Shown: one piece after another, positions 31,801-45,530 of the stretch
How the letters are laid out: each line of letters starts with the position of its first letter
Position numbering within the stretch: the stretch's first letter is position 1
Notes under the pieces: model-generated
The model's database searches: none
What the model saw: only the letters and a program-made list of their open reading frames with translations
What the model was told of the DNA's origin: nothing
Made by a program: the position numbers and the translations under genes
NCBI GenBank assembly: GCA_964036045.1
Contig: OZ038399.1
Coordinates: 18,559,670-18,623,669 of the forward strand
Reading direction: 5' to 3'
Length of the DNA stretch: 64,000 nt
DNA from: Eutreptiella sp. 'Long Island Sound 2002'
Lineage: Eukaryota > Euglenozoa > Euglenophyceae > Eutreptiales > Eutreptiaceae

Positions 31801-33139
31801 TTGTTCTGGCCGGAGGGTTGAGTGGTCGAGATATGGGCAATACCAATTTGGAATGGTCATTGTGCGGGCACGCACTGTTCAGTTCAACCTGAAAATAGCG
31901 TCCTTCACGTGCAAGGGAGCCTAAACCTCACATTTGCACACACGGGCAAATTCGGGCAAATTCTCTGGTACACGTGCGACGTGGTTCGTATGGTACACGA
32001 ACAGCATGATGCAGCTTGTTCTGGCCGGAGGGTTGAGTGGTTGTGATATGGGCAATACCAATTTGAAATGGGCATTGTGCGGGCACGTACTGTTCGGTTC
32101 AACCTGGAAATAAGGTTATTCGCGTGCAAGGGAGCCTGAACCTCACATTTGCGCACACGGGCAAATTCGGCCAAATTCTCTGCTACACGTGCGGGGTGGT
32201 TCGTATGGTACACGAACATCATGATGCACCTTGTTTTGACCAGGGGGTTGAATGGTCGAGATATGAGCAATACCAATTTGAAATGGGCATTGTGCGGGCA
32301 CGCACTGTTCAGTTCAACCTGAAAATAGCGTCCTTCACGTGCAAGGGAGCCTAAACCTCACATTTGCACACACGGGCAAATTCGGGCAAATTCTCTGCTA
32401 CACGTGCGACGTGGTTCGTATGGTACACGAACAGCATGATGCAGCTTGTTCTGGCCGGAGGGTTGAGTGGTCGAGATATGGGCAATACCAATTTGGAATG
32501 GTCATTGTGCGGGCACGCACTGTTCAGTTCAACCTGAAAATAGCGTCCTTCACGTGCAAGGGAGCCTAAACCTCACATTTGCCCACACGGGCAAATTCGG
32601 GCAAATTCTCTGCTACACGTGCGACGTGGTTCGTATGGTACACGAATAGCATGATGCAGCTTGTTGTGGCCAGAGGGTTGAGTGGTTGAGATATGGGCAA
32701 TACCAATTTGAAATCGGCATTGTGCGGGCACGTACTGTTCGGTTCAACCTGGAAATAAGGTTATTCGCGTGCAAGGGAGCCTGAACCTCACATTTGCGCA
32801 CACGGGCAAATTCGGGCAAATTCTCTGCTACACGTGCGGGGTGGTTCGTATGGTAAACGAACATCATGATGCACCTTGTTTTGACCAGGGGGTTTAGTGG
32901 TCGAGATATGGGCAATACCAATTTGAAATCGGCATTGTGCGGGCACGTACTGTTCGGTTCAACCTGGAAATAAGGTTATTCGCGTGCAAGGGAGCCTAAA
33001 CCTCACATTTGCGCACGAGGGCGAATTCGGGCAAATTCTCTGCTACACGTGCAGGGTGGTTCGTATGGTACACGAACATCATGATGCACCTTGTTTTGGC
33101 CAGAGGGTTGAGTGGTCGAGATATGGGCAATACCAATTT

Positions 33140-34070
33140 GGAATGGTCATTGTGCGGGCACGCACTCTTCAGTTCAACCTGAAAATAGCGTCCTTCACGT
33201 GCAAGGGAGCCTAAACCTCACATTTGCACACACGGGCAAATTCGGGCAAATTCTCTGGTACACGTGCGACGCGGTTCGTATGGTACACGAACAGCATGAT
33301 GCAGCTTGTTCTGGCCGGAGGGTTGAGTGGTTGTGATATGGGCAGTACCAATTTGAAATGGGCATTGTGCGGGCACGTACTGTTCGGTTCAACCTGGAAA
33401 TAAGGTTATTCGCGTGCAAGGGAGCCTGAACCTCACATTTGCGCACACGGGCAAATTCGGCCAAATTCTCTGCTACACGTGCGGGGTGGCTCGTATGGTA
33501 CACTAACATCATGATGCACCTTGTTTTGACCAGGGGGTTGAATGGTCGAGATATGAGCAATACCAATTTGGAATGGTCATTGTGCGGGCACGCACTGTTC
33601 AGTTCAACCTGAAAATAGCGTCCTTCACGTGCAAGGGAGCCTAAACCTCACATTTGCACACACGGGCAAATTCGGGCAAATTCTCTGGTACACGTGCGAC
33701 GTGGTTCGTATGGTACACGAACAGCATGATGCAGCTTGTTCTGGCCGGAGGGTTGAGTGGTTGTGATATGGGCAATACCAATTTGAAATGGGCATTGTGC
33801 GGGCACGTACTGTTCGGTTCAACCTGGAAATAAGGTTATTCGCGTGCAAGGGAGCCTGAACCTCACATTTGCGCACACGGGCAAATTCGGCCAAATTCTC
33901 TGCTACACGTGCGGGGTGGCTCGTATGGTACACTAACATCATGATGCACCTTGTTTTGACCAGGGGGTTGAATGGTCGAGATATGAGCAATACCAATTTG
34001 GAATGGTCATTGTGCGGGCACGCACTGTTCAGTTCAACCTGAAAATAGCGTCCTTCACGTGCAAGGGAGC
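33140..34070 (+). repeat. 2-monomer duplication (430 bp)
   Basis: The pair with TCTCTGGTACACGTG (about 33250 and 33680), TTCGGCCAAATTC, GGGGTGGCTCG with CACTAACATC, and ATATGAGCAATACC (about 33549 and 33979) is repeated 430 bp apart. Confidence 0.8.
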
Positions 34071-37000
34071 CTAAACCTCACATTTGCACACACGGGCAAA
34101 TTCGGGCAAATTCTCTGCTACACGTGCGACATGGTTCGTATGGTACACGAACAGCATGATGCACCTTGTTCTGGCCGGAGGGTTGAGTGGTCGAGATATG
34201 GGCAATACCAATTTGGAATGGTCATTGTGCGGGCACGCACTGTTCAGTTCAACCTGAAAATAGCGTCCTTCACGTGCAAGGGAGCCTAAACCTCACATTT
34301 GCCCACACGGGCAAATTCGGGCAAATTCTCTGCTACACGTGCGACGTGGTTCGTATGGTACACGAATAGCATGATGCAGCTTGTTCTGGCCAGAGGGTTG
34401 AGTGGTTGAGATATGGGCAATACCAATTTGAAATCGGCATTGTGCGGGCACGTACTGTTCGGTTCAGCCTGGAAATAAGGTTATTCGCGTGCAAGGCAGC
34501 CTGAACCTCACATTTGCGCACACGGGCAAATTCGGGCAAATTCTCTGCTACACGTGCGGGGTGGTTCGTATGGTACACGAATATCATGATGCACCTTGTT
34601 TTGACCAGGGGGTTTAGTGGTCGAGATATGGGCAATACCAATTTGAAATCGGCATTGTGCGGGCACGTACTGTTCGGTTCAACCTGGAAATAAGGTTATT
34701 CGCGTGCAAGGGAGCCTGAACCTCACATTTGCGCACGAGGGCAAAGTCGGGCAAATTCTCTGCTACACGTGCGGGGTGGTTCGTATGGTACACGAACATC
34801 ATGATGCACCTTGTTTTGGCCAGAGGGTTGAGTGGTCGAGATATGGGCAATACCAATTTGAAATGGTCATTGTGCGGGCACGCACTGTTCAGTTCAACCT
34901 GAAAATAGCGTCCTTCACGTGCAAGGGAGCCTAAACCTCACATTTGCACACACGGGCAAATTCGGGCAAATTCTCTGCTACACGTGCGACGTGGTTCGTA
35001 TGGTACACGAACAGCATGATGCAGCTTGTTTTGACCAGGTGGGTTGAGTGGTTGTGATATGGGCAATACCAATTTGGAATGGGCATTGTGCGGGCACGTA
35101 CTGTTCAGTTCAACCTGAAAATAGCGTCCTTCACGTGCAAGGGAGCCTAAACCTCACATTTGCACACACGGGCAAATTCGGGCAAATTCTCTGCTACACG
35201 TGCGACGTGGTTCGTATGGTACACGAACAGCATGATGCAGCTTGTTGTGGCCGGAGGGTTGAGTGGTTGTGATATGGGCAATACGAATTTGAAATGGGCA
35301 TTGTGCGGGCACGTACTGTTCGGTTCAACCTGGAAATAAGGTTATTCGCGTGCAAGGGAGCCTGAACCTCACATTTGCGCACGAGGGCAAATTCGGGCAA
35401 ATTCTCTGCTACACGTGCGGGGTGGTTCGTATGGTACACGAACATCATGATGCACCTTGTTTTGGCCAGAGGGTTGAGTGGTTGTGATATGGGCAATACC
35501 AATTTGAAATGGGCATTGTGCGGGCACGTACTGTTCGGTTCAACCTGGAAATAAGGTTATTCTCGTGCAAGGGAGCCTGAACCTCACATTTGCACACACG
35601 GGCAAATTCGGGCAAATTCTCTGCTACATGTGCGAGGTGGTTCGTATGGTACACGAACATCATGATGCACCTTGTTTTGACCAGGTGGGTTGAGTGGTCG
35701 AGATATGGGCAATACCAATTTGGAATGGGCATTGTGCGGGCACGTACTGTTCAGTTCAACCTGAAAATAGCGTCCTTCACGTGCAAGGGAGCCTAAACCT
35801 CACATTTGCACACACGGGCAAATTCGGGCAAATTCTCTGCTACACGTGCGACGTGGTTCGTATGGTACACGAACAGCATGATGCAGCTTGTTGTGGCCGG
35901 AGGGTTGAGTGGTTGTGATATGGGCAATACCAATTTGAAATGGGCATTGTGCGGGCACGTACTGTGAAGTTCAACCTGAAAATAGCGTCATTCGCGTGCA
36001 AGGGAGCCTAAAGCCCAGATTTGCGCACACGGGCAAATTCGGGCAAATTCTCTGCTACACGTGCGATGTGGTTCGTATGGTACACGAACAACATGCTGCA
36101 GCTTGTTCTGGCCAGAGGGTTAAGTGGTCGAGATATGGGCAATACCAATTTGAAATCGGCATTGTGCGGGCACGTACTGTTCGGTTCAACCTGGAAATAA
36201 GGTTATTCGCGTGCAAGGGAGCCTGAACCTGACATTCGCGCACACGGGCAAATTCGGACAAATTATCTGCTACACGTGCGAGGTGGTTCGTATGGTACAC
36301 GAACATCATGATGCACCTTGTTTTGGCCAGAGGGTTGAGTGGTCAAGATATGGGCAATACCAATTTGAAATGGTCATTGTGCGGGCACGCACTGTTCAGT
36401 TCAACCTGAAAATAGCGTCCCTCGTGTGCAAGGGAGCCTGAACCTCACATTTGCACACACGGGCAAATTCGAGCAAATTCTCTGCTACACGTGCGACGTG
36501 GTTCGTATGGTACACGAACAGCATGATGCAGCTTGTTCTGGCCAGAGGGTTGAGTGGTCGCGATATGGGCAACACCAATTTGAAATGGGCATTGTGCGGG
36601 CACGTACTGTTCAGTTCAACCCGAAAATAGCGTCACTCGTGTGCAAGGGAGCCTGAACCTCACATTTGCGCACACGGGCAAATTCGGGCAAATTCTCTGC
36701 TACATGTGCGAGGTGGTTCGTATGGTACACGAACATCATGATGCACCTTGTTTTGACCAGGGGGTTGAGTGGTCGAGATATGGGCAATACCAATTTGGAA
36801 TGGTCATTGTGCGGGCACGCACTGTTCAGTTCAACCTGAAAAAAGCGTCCTTCGCGTGCAAGGGAGCCTAAACCTCACATTTGCACACACGCGCAAATTC
36901 GGGCAAATTCTCTGCTACACGTGCGACGTGGTTCGTATGGTACACGAACAGCATGATGCAGCTTGTTGTGGCCAGAGGGTTGAGTGGTTGAGATATGGGC

Positions 37001-37379
37001 AATACCAAATTGAAACGGGTATTGTGCGGGCACGTACTATTCAGTTCAACCTGAAAATAGCGTCATTCGCGTGCAAGGCAGCCTAAAACCCACATATGCG
37101 CACACGGGCAAATTCGAGCAAATTCTCTGCTACAGGTGCGACGTGCTTCGTATGGTACACTAACAGCATGATGCAGCTTGTTCTGGCCAGAGGGTTGAGT
37201 GGTCGAGATATGGGCAATACCAATCTGAAATGGGCAGTGTGCGGGCACGTACTGTTCAGTTCAACCTGAAAATAGCGTCCTTCGCGTGCAAGGGAGCCTA
37301 GACCTCACATTTGCACACACAGGCAAATTCGGGCAAATTCTCTGCTACACGTGCGACGTGGTTCGTATGGTACACGAAC

Positions 37380-40100
37380 AGCATGATGCAGCTTGTTCTG
37401 GCCAGAGTGTTGACTGGTCGCGATATGGGCAACACCAATTTGAAATAAGCATTGTGCGGGCACGTACTGTTCAGTTCAACTTGCAAAATGGCGTCACTCG
37501 TGTGCAAGGGAGCCTGAACCTCACATTTGCACACACGGGCAAATTCGGGCAAATTCTCTGCTACATGTGCGAGGTGGTACGTATGGTACACGAACATCAT
37601 GATGCACCTTGTTTTGACCAGGGGGTTGAGTGGTCGAGATATGGGCAATACCCATTTGGAATGGTCATTGTGCGGGCACGCACTGTTCAATTCAACCTGA
37701 AAATAGCGTCATTCGCGTGCAAGGGATCCTAAAACCCACATATGCGCACACGGGCAAATTCGAGAAAATTCTCTGCTACAGGTGCGACGTGGTTCGTATG
37801 GTACACGAAAATCATGATGCATTTTGTCTGGCCTGAGGGTTGAGTGGTCGAGATATGGGCAGTACCAATTTGAAATGGGCATTGTGCGGGCGTATACTGT
37901 TCAGCTCGACCTGAAAATAGCGTCCTTCGCGTGCCGGGGAGCCTAAGCCGCACATTTCCACACACGGGCAAATTCGGGCAAATTCTCTGCTACATGTGCG
38001 AGGTGGTTCGTATGGTACACGAACATCATGCTGCAGCTTGTTCTGGCCAGAGGGTTACGTGGTCGAGATATGGGCAACACCAATTTGAAATCGGCATTGT
38101 GCGGGCACGTACTGTTCGGTTCAACCTGGAAATAAGGTTATTCGCGTGCAACGGAGCCTGAACCTCACATTTGCCCACACGGGCAAATTCGGGCAAATTC
38201 TCTGCTACACGTGCGGGGTGGTTCGTATGGTACACGAACATCATGATGCACCTTGTTTTGACCAGGGGGTTGAGTGGTCGAGATATGGGCAATACCAATT
38301 TGAAATGGGCATTGTGCGGGCACGTACTGTTCAGTTCAACCTGGAAATAAGGTTATTCGCGTGCAAGGGAGCCTGAACCTCACATTTGCGCACACGGGCA
38401 AATTCGGGCAAATTCTTTGCTACACGTGCGACGTGGTTCGTATGGTACACGAACATCATGATGCACCTTGTTTTGGCCAGAGGGTTGAGTGGTCGAGATA
38501 TGGGCAATACCAATTTGAAATGGTCATTGTGCGGGCACGCACTGTTCAGTTCAACCTGAAAATAGCGTCCTTCGCGTGCAAGGGAGCCTAAACCTCACAT
38601 TTGCACACACGGGCAAATTCGGGCAAATTCTCTGCTACATGTGCGAGGTGGTTCGTATGGTACACGAACATCATGATGCACCTTGTTTTGACCAGGGGGT
38701 TGAGTGGTCGAGATATGGGCAATACCAATTTGGAATGGTCATTGTGCGGGCACGCACTGTTCAGTTCAACCTGAAAATAGCGTCCTTCACGTGCAAGGGG
38801 GCCTAAACCTCACATTTGCACACACGGGCAAATTCGGGCAAATTCTCTGCTACACGTGCGACGTGGTTCGTATGGTACACGAACAGCATGATGCAGCTTG
38901 TTGTGGCCAGAGGGTTGAGTGGTTGTGATATGGGCAATACCAAATTGAAACGGGTATTGTGCGGGCACGTACTATTCGGTTCAACCTGAAAATAGCGTCC
39001 TTCACGTGCAAGGGAGCCTAAAACCCACATATGCGCACACGGGCAAATTCAGGCAAATTCTCTGCTACAGGTGCGACGTGGTTCGTATGGTACACTAACA
39101 GCATGATGCAGCTTGTTCTGGCCAGAGGGTTGAGTGGTCGAGATATGGGCAATACCAATTTGAAATGGGCATTGTGCGGGCACGTACTGTTCAGTTCAAC
39201 CTGAAAATAGCGTCCTTCGCGTGCAAGGGAGCCTAAACCTCACATTTGCACACACGGGCAAATTCGGGCAAATTCTCCGCTACACGTGCGACGTGGTTCG
39301 TATGGTACACGAACATCATGATGCAGCTTGTTCTGGCCAGAGGGTTGAGTGGTCGCGATATGGGCAACACCAATTTGAAATAAGCATTGTGCGGGCACGT
39401 ACTGTTCAGTTCAACCTGCAAAATGGCGTCACTCGTGTGCAAGGGAGCCTGAACCTCACATTTGCACACACGGGCAAATTCGGGCAAATTCTCTGCTACA
39501 TGTGCGAGGTGGTTCGTATGGTCCACGAACATCATGATGCACCTTGTTTTGACCAGGGGGTTGAGTGGTCGAGATATGGGCAATACCAATTGGAAATGGG
39601 CATTGTGCGGGCACGTACTGTTCAGTTCAACCTGGAAATAAGGTTATTCGCGTGCAAGGGAGCCTGAACCTCACATTTGCGCACACGGGCAAATTCGGGC
39701 AAATTCTCTGCTACACGTGCGACGTGGTTCGTATGGTACACGAACATCATGATGCACCTTTTTTTGGCCAGAGGGTTGAGTGGTCGAGATATGGGCAATA
39801 CCAATTTGAAATGGTCATTGTGCGGGCACGCACTGTTCAGTTCAACCTGAAAATCGCGTCCTTCGCGTGCAAGGGAGCCTAAACCTCACATTTGCACACA
39901 CGGGCAAATTCGGGCAAATTCTCTGCTACATGTGCGAGGTGGTTCGTATGGTACACGAACATCATGATGCACCTTGTTTTGACCAGGGGGTTGAGTGGTC
40001 GAGATATGGGCAATACCAATTTGGAATGGTCATTGTGCGGGCACGCACTGTTCAGTTCAACCTGAAAATAGCGTCCTTCACGTGCAAGGGGCCTAAACCT
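37380..40100 (+). repeat. block related to 24.05-25.5 kb, itself partly duplicated
   Basis: The order of monomers from the TTGCAAAATGG variant onward matches 24.15-25.5 kb at an offset of 13332 bp (62 monomers plus 2 bp). Within the block, 38331-38800 is repeated at 39622-40090, an offset of 1291. This shows both long-range and local copying of the same 6-monomer theme. Confidence 0.65.
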
Positions 40101-40794
40101 CACATTTGCACACACGGGCAAATTCGGGCAAATTCTCTGCTACACGTGCGACGTGGTTCGTATGGTACACGAACAGCATGATGCAGCTTGTTCTGGCCGG
40201 AGGGTTGATTGGTTGTGATATGGGCAATACCAATTTGAAATGGGCATTGTGCGGGCACGTACTGTGAAGTTCAACCTGAAAATAGCGTCATTCGCGTGCA
40301 AGGGAGCCTGAACCTCACATTTGCACACACGTGCAAATTCGGGCAAATTCTCTGCTACACGTGCGACGTGGTTCATATGGTACACGAATAGCATGATGCA
40401 GCTTGTTGTGGCCAGAGGGTTAAGTGGTTGAGATATGGGCAATACCAATTTGAAATCGGCATTGTGCGGGCACGTACTGTTCGGTTCAACCTGGAAATAA
40501 GGTTATTCGCGTGCAAGGGAGCCTGAACCTCACATTTGCGCACACGGGCAAATTCGGGCAAATTCTCTGCTACACGTGCGGGGTGGTTCGTATGGTACAC
40601 GAACATCATGATGCACCTTGTTTTGACCAGGGGGTTGAGTGGTCGAGATATGGGCAATACCGATTTCAAATCGGCATTGTGCGGGCACGTACTGTTCGGT
40701 TCAACCTGTAAATAAGGTTATTCGCGTGCAAGGGAGCCTGAACCTCACATTTGCGCACACAGGCAAATTCGGGCAAATTCTCTGCTACACGTGC

Positions 40795-40825
40795 GGAGTG
40801 GTTTGTACCAGAGGGTTGAGTGGTC
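40795..40825. other. satellite monomer with 34-bp internal deletion
   Basis: TGCGGAGTGGTTTGTACCAGAGGG joins the TTCG part of the palindrome directly to the CCAGAGGG part. The next landmarks are displaced by 34 bp relative to the 215-bp grid (611 instead of 645 bp over three units). The TTCGT...ACGAA palindrome is lost in this unit. Confidence 0.85.
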
Positions 40826-41867
40826 GAGATATGGGCAATACCAATTTGAAATGGTCATTGTGCGGGCACGCACTGTTCAGTTCAACCTGAAAATAGCGTC
40901 CTTCACGTGCAAGGGAGCCTAAGCCTCACATTTGCACACACGGGCAAATTCAGGCAACTTCTCTGCTACACGTGCGACGTGGTTCGTATGGTACACGAAC
41001 AGTATGATGCAGCTTGTTCTGGCCGGAGGGTTGAGTGGTTGTGATATGGGCAATACCAATTTGAAATGGGCATTGTGCGGGCACGTACTGTGAAGTTCAA
41101 CCTGAAAATCGCGTCATTCGCGTGCAAGGGAGCCTAAAGCCCAGATTTGCGCACACACGCAAATTCGGGCAAATTCTCTGCTACACGTGCGATGTGGTTC
41201 GTATGGTACACGAACAGCATGCTGCAGCTTGTTCTGGCCAGAGGGTTAAGTGGTCGAGATATGGGCAATACCAATTTGAAATGGGCATTGTGCGGGCACG
41301 TACTGTTCGGTTCAACCTGGAAATAAGGTTATTCGCGTGCAAGGGCGCCTGAACCTCACATTTGCGCACACGGGCTAATTCGGGCAAATTCTCCGCTACA
41401 CGTGCGGGGTGGTTCGTATGGTACACGAACATCATGATGCACCTTGTTTTGACCAGGGGGTTGAGTGGTCGAGATATGGGCAATACCAATTTGAAATGGT
41501 AATTGTGCGGGCACGCACTGTTCAGTTCAACCTGAAAATAGCGTCCTTCGCGTGCAAGGGAGCCCAAACCTCACATTTGCACACACGGGCAAATTCGGGC
41601 AAATTCTCTGCTACACGTGCGACGTGGTTCGTATGGTACACGAACAGCATGATGCAGCTTGTTCTGGCCAGAGCGTTGAGTGGTTGTGATATGGGCAATA
41701 CCAATTTGAAATGGGCATTGTGCGGGCACGTACTGTTCAGTTCAACCTGAAAATAGCGTCACTCGTGTGCAAGGGAGCCTGAACCTCACATTTCCACACA
41801 CGGGCGAATTGAGACAAATTCTCTGCTACACGTGCGACGTGGTTCGTATGGTACACGAATAGCATGA

Positions 41868-41975
41868 TGCAGCTTGTTGTGGCCAGAGGGTTGAGTGGTT
41901 GAGATATGGGCAATACCAATGCACCTTGTTTTGACCAGGGGGTTGAGTGGTCGAGATATGGGCAATACCAATTTG
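41868..41975. other. satellite monomer with 52-bp partial duplication
   Basis: After GGGCAATACCAAT the sequence jumps back to GCACCTTGTTTTGACC and repeats GGTTGAGTGG...GGCAATACCAAT. The unit is 267 bp, and flanking landmarks are 482 bp apart where 430 is expected. The two parts come from different monomer classes (the GTGGCCAGAGG and TTGACCAGGGG types), so it is a hybrid made by out-of-register exchange. Confidence 0.85.
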
Positions 41976-44900
41976 AAATGGTAATTGTGCGGGCACGCAC
42001 TGTTCAGTTCGACCTGAAAATAGCGTCCTTCGCGTGCAAGGGAGCCCAAACCTCACATTTGCACACACGGGCAAATTCGGGCAAATTCTCTGCTACACGT
42101 GCGACGTGGTTCGTATGGTACACGAACAGCATGATGCAGCTTGTTCTGGCCAGAGGGTTGAGTGGTTGTGATATGGGCAATACCAATTTGAAATGGGCAT
42201 TGTGCGGGCACGCACTGTTCAGTTCAACCTGAAAATAGCGTCCTTCGCGTGCAAGAGAGCCTAAACCTCACATTTGCAAACACGGGCAAATTCGGGCAAA
42301 TTCTCTGCTACACGTGCGACGTGGTTCGTATGGTACACGAACAGCATGATGCAGCTTGTTCTGGCCGGAGGGTTGAGTGGTTGTGATATGGGCAATACCA
42401 ATTTGAAATGGGCATTGTGCGGGCACGTACTGTGAAGTTCAACCTCAAAATAGCGTCATTCGCGTGCAAGGGAGCCTAAAGCCCAGATTTGCGCACACGG
42501 GCAAATTCGGGCAAATTCTCTGCTACACGTGCGATGTGGTTCGTATGGTACACGAACAACATGCTGCAGCTTGTTCTGGCCAGAGGGTTAAGTGGTCGAG
42601 ATATGGGCAATACCAATTTGAAATCGGCATTGTGCGGGCACGTGCTGTTCGGTTCAACCTGGAAATAAGGTTATTCGCGTGCAAGGGAGCCTGAACCTCA
42701 CATTTGCGCACACGGGCAAATTCAGGCAAATTCTCTGCTACACGTGCGGGGTGGTTCGTATGGTACACGAACATCATGATGCACCTTGTTTTGGCCAGAG
42801 GGTTGAGTGGTCGAGATATGGGCAATACCAATTTGAAATCGGCATTGTGCGGGCACGTACTGTTCGGTTCAACCTGGAAATAAGGTTTTTCGCGTGCAAG
42901 GGAGCCTGAACCTCACATTTGCGCACACGGGCAAATTCGGGGAAATTCTCTGCTACAGGTGCGACGTGGTTCGTATGGTACACGAACATCATGATGCACC
43001 TTGTTTTGACCAGGGGGTTGAGTGGTCGAGATATGGGCAATACCAATTTGGAATGGTCATTGTGCGGGCACGTACTGTGAAGTTCAACCTCAAAATAGCG
43101 TCACTCGTGTGCAAGGGAGCCTAAACCTCACATTTGCACACACGGGCAAATTCGGGCAAATTCTCTGCTACCCGTGCGACGTGGTTCGTATGGTACATGA
43201 ACAGCATGATGCAGCTTGTTCTGGCCGGAGGGTTGAGTGGTCGAGATATGGGCAATACCAATTTGGAATGGGCATTGTGCGGGCACGTACTGTGAAGTTC
43301 AACCTCAAAATAGCGTCACTCGTGTGCAAGGGAGCCTAAACCTCACATTTGCACACACGGGCAAATTCGGGCAAATTCTCTGCTACCCGTGCGACGTGGT
43401 TCGTATGGTACACGAATAGCATGATGCAGCTTGTTGTGGCCAGAGGGTTGAGTGGTTGAGATATGGGCAATACCAATTTGAAATCGGCATTGTGCGGGCA
43501 CGTACTGTTCGGTTCAACGTGGAAATAAGGTTTTTCGCGTGCAAGGGAGCCTGAACCTCACATTTGCGCACACGGGCAAATTCGGGGAAATTCTCTGCTA
43601 CATGTGCGAGGTGGTTCGTATGGTACACGAACATCATGATGCACCTTGTTTTGACCAGAGGGTTGAGTGGTCGAGATATGGGCAATACCAATTTGGAATG
43701 GTCATTGTGCGGGCACGCACTGTTCAGTTCAACCTGAAAATAGCGTCCTTCACGTGCAAGGGAGCCTAAACCTCACATTTGCACACACGGGCAAATTCGG
43801 GCAAATTCTCTGCTACACGTGCGACGTGGTTCGTATGGTACACGAACAGCATGATGCAGCTTGTTGTGGCCAGAGGGTTGAGTGGTTGTGATATGGGCAA
43901 TACCAATTTGAAATGGGCATTGTGCAGGCACGTACTGTGAAGTTCAACCTGAAAATAGCGTCATTCGCGTGCAAGGGAGCCTGAACCTCACATTTGCACA
44001 CACGTGCAAATTCGGGCAAATTCTCTGCTACACGTGCGACGTGGTTCGTATGGTACGCGAACAGCATGATGCACCTTGTTCTGGCCGGAGGGTTGAGTGG
44101 TTGTGATATGGGCAATACCAATTTGAAATGGTCATTGTGCGGGCACGTACTGTGAAGTTCAACCTTAAAATAGCGTCACTCGTGTGCAAGGGAGCCTGAA
44201 CCTCACATTTGCACACACGGGCAAATTCGGGCAAATTCTCTGCTACACGTGCGACGTGGTTCCTATGGTACACGAACATCATGATGCAGCTTTGTCTGGC
44301 CTGAGGGTTGAGTGGTCGAGATATGGGCAAGACCAAATTGAAACGGGTATTGTGCGGGCACGTACTATTCAGTTCAACCTGAAAATAGCGTCATTCGCGT
44401 GCAAGGGGGCCTAAAACCCACATATGCGCACACGGGCAAATTCGAGCAAATTCTCTGCTACAGGTGCGATGTGGTTCGTATGGTACACGAACAACATGAT
44501 GCACCTTGTTTTGGCCAGAGGGTTGAGTGGTCGAGATATGGGCAATACCAATTTGAAATGGTCATTGTGCGGGCACGCACTGTTCAGTTCAACCTGAAAA
44601 TAGCGTCCTTCGCGTGCAAGGGAGCCTAAACCTCACATTTGCACACACGGGCAAATTCGGGCAAATTCTCTGCTACCCGTGCGACGTGGTTCGTATGGTA
44701 CACGAATAGCATGATGCAGCTTGTTGTGGCCAGAGGGTTGAGTGGTTGAGATATGGGCAATACCAATTTGAAATCGGCATTGTGCGGGCACGTACTGTTC
44801 GGTTCAACCTGGAAATAAGGTTATTCGCGTGCAAGGGAGCCTGAACCTCACATTTGCGCACACGGGCAAATTCGGGGAAATTCTCTGCTACACGTGCGAG

Positions 44901-45494
44901 GTGGTTCGTATGGTACACGAACATCATGATGCACCTTGTTTTGACCAGGGGGTTGAGTGGTCGAGATATGGGCAATACCAATTTGAAATGGTCATTGTGC
45001 GGGCACGCACTGTTCAGTTCAACCTGAAAATAGCGTCCTTCGCGTGCAAGGGAGCCTAAACCTCACATTTGCACACACGGGCAAATTCGGGCAAATTCTC
45101 TGCTACACGTGCGACGTGGTTCGTATGGTACATGAACAGCATGATGCAGCTTGTTGTGGCCAGAGGGTTGAGTGGTTGAGATATGGGCAATACCAATTTG
45201 AAATCGGCATTGTGCGGGCACGTACTGTTCGGTTCAACCTGGAAATAAGGTTATTCGCGTGCAAGGGAGCCTGAACCTCACATTTGCAGACACGGGCAAA
45301 TTCGGGCAAATTCTCTGCTACATGTGCGAGGTGGTTCGTATGGTACACGAACATCATGATGCACCTTGTTTTGACCAGGGGGTTGAGTGGTCGAGATATG
45401 GGCAATACCAATTTGGAATGGTCATTGTGCGGGCACGCACTGTTCAGTTCAACCTGAAAATAGCGTCCCCCACGTGCAAGGGAGCCTAAACCTC

Positions 45495-45530
45495 ACATTT
45501 GGGCACACACACAACCACACACACGGGCAA
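45495..45530. other. 16-bp CA-rich insertion in a satellite monomer
   Basis: The usual CACATTTGCACACACGGGC is replaced by a longer form with GGGCACACACACAACCACACACACGGGC-like content. Landmarks shift by 16 bp (446 instead of 430 over two units). It looks like slippage on the resident CA run. Confidence 0.8.
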
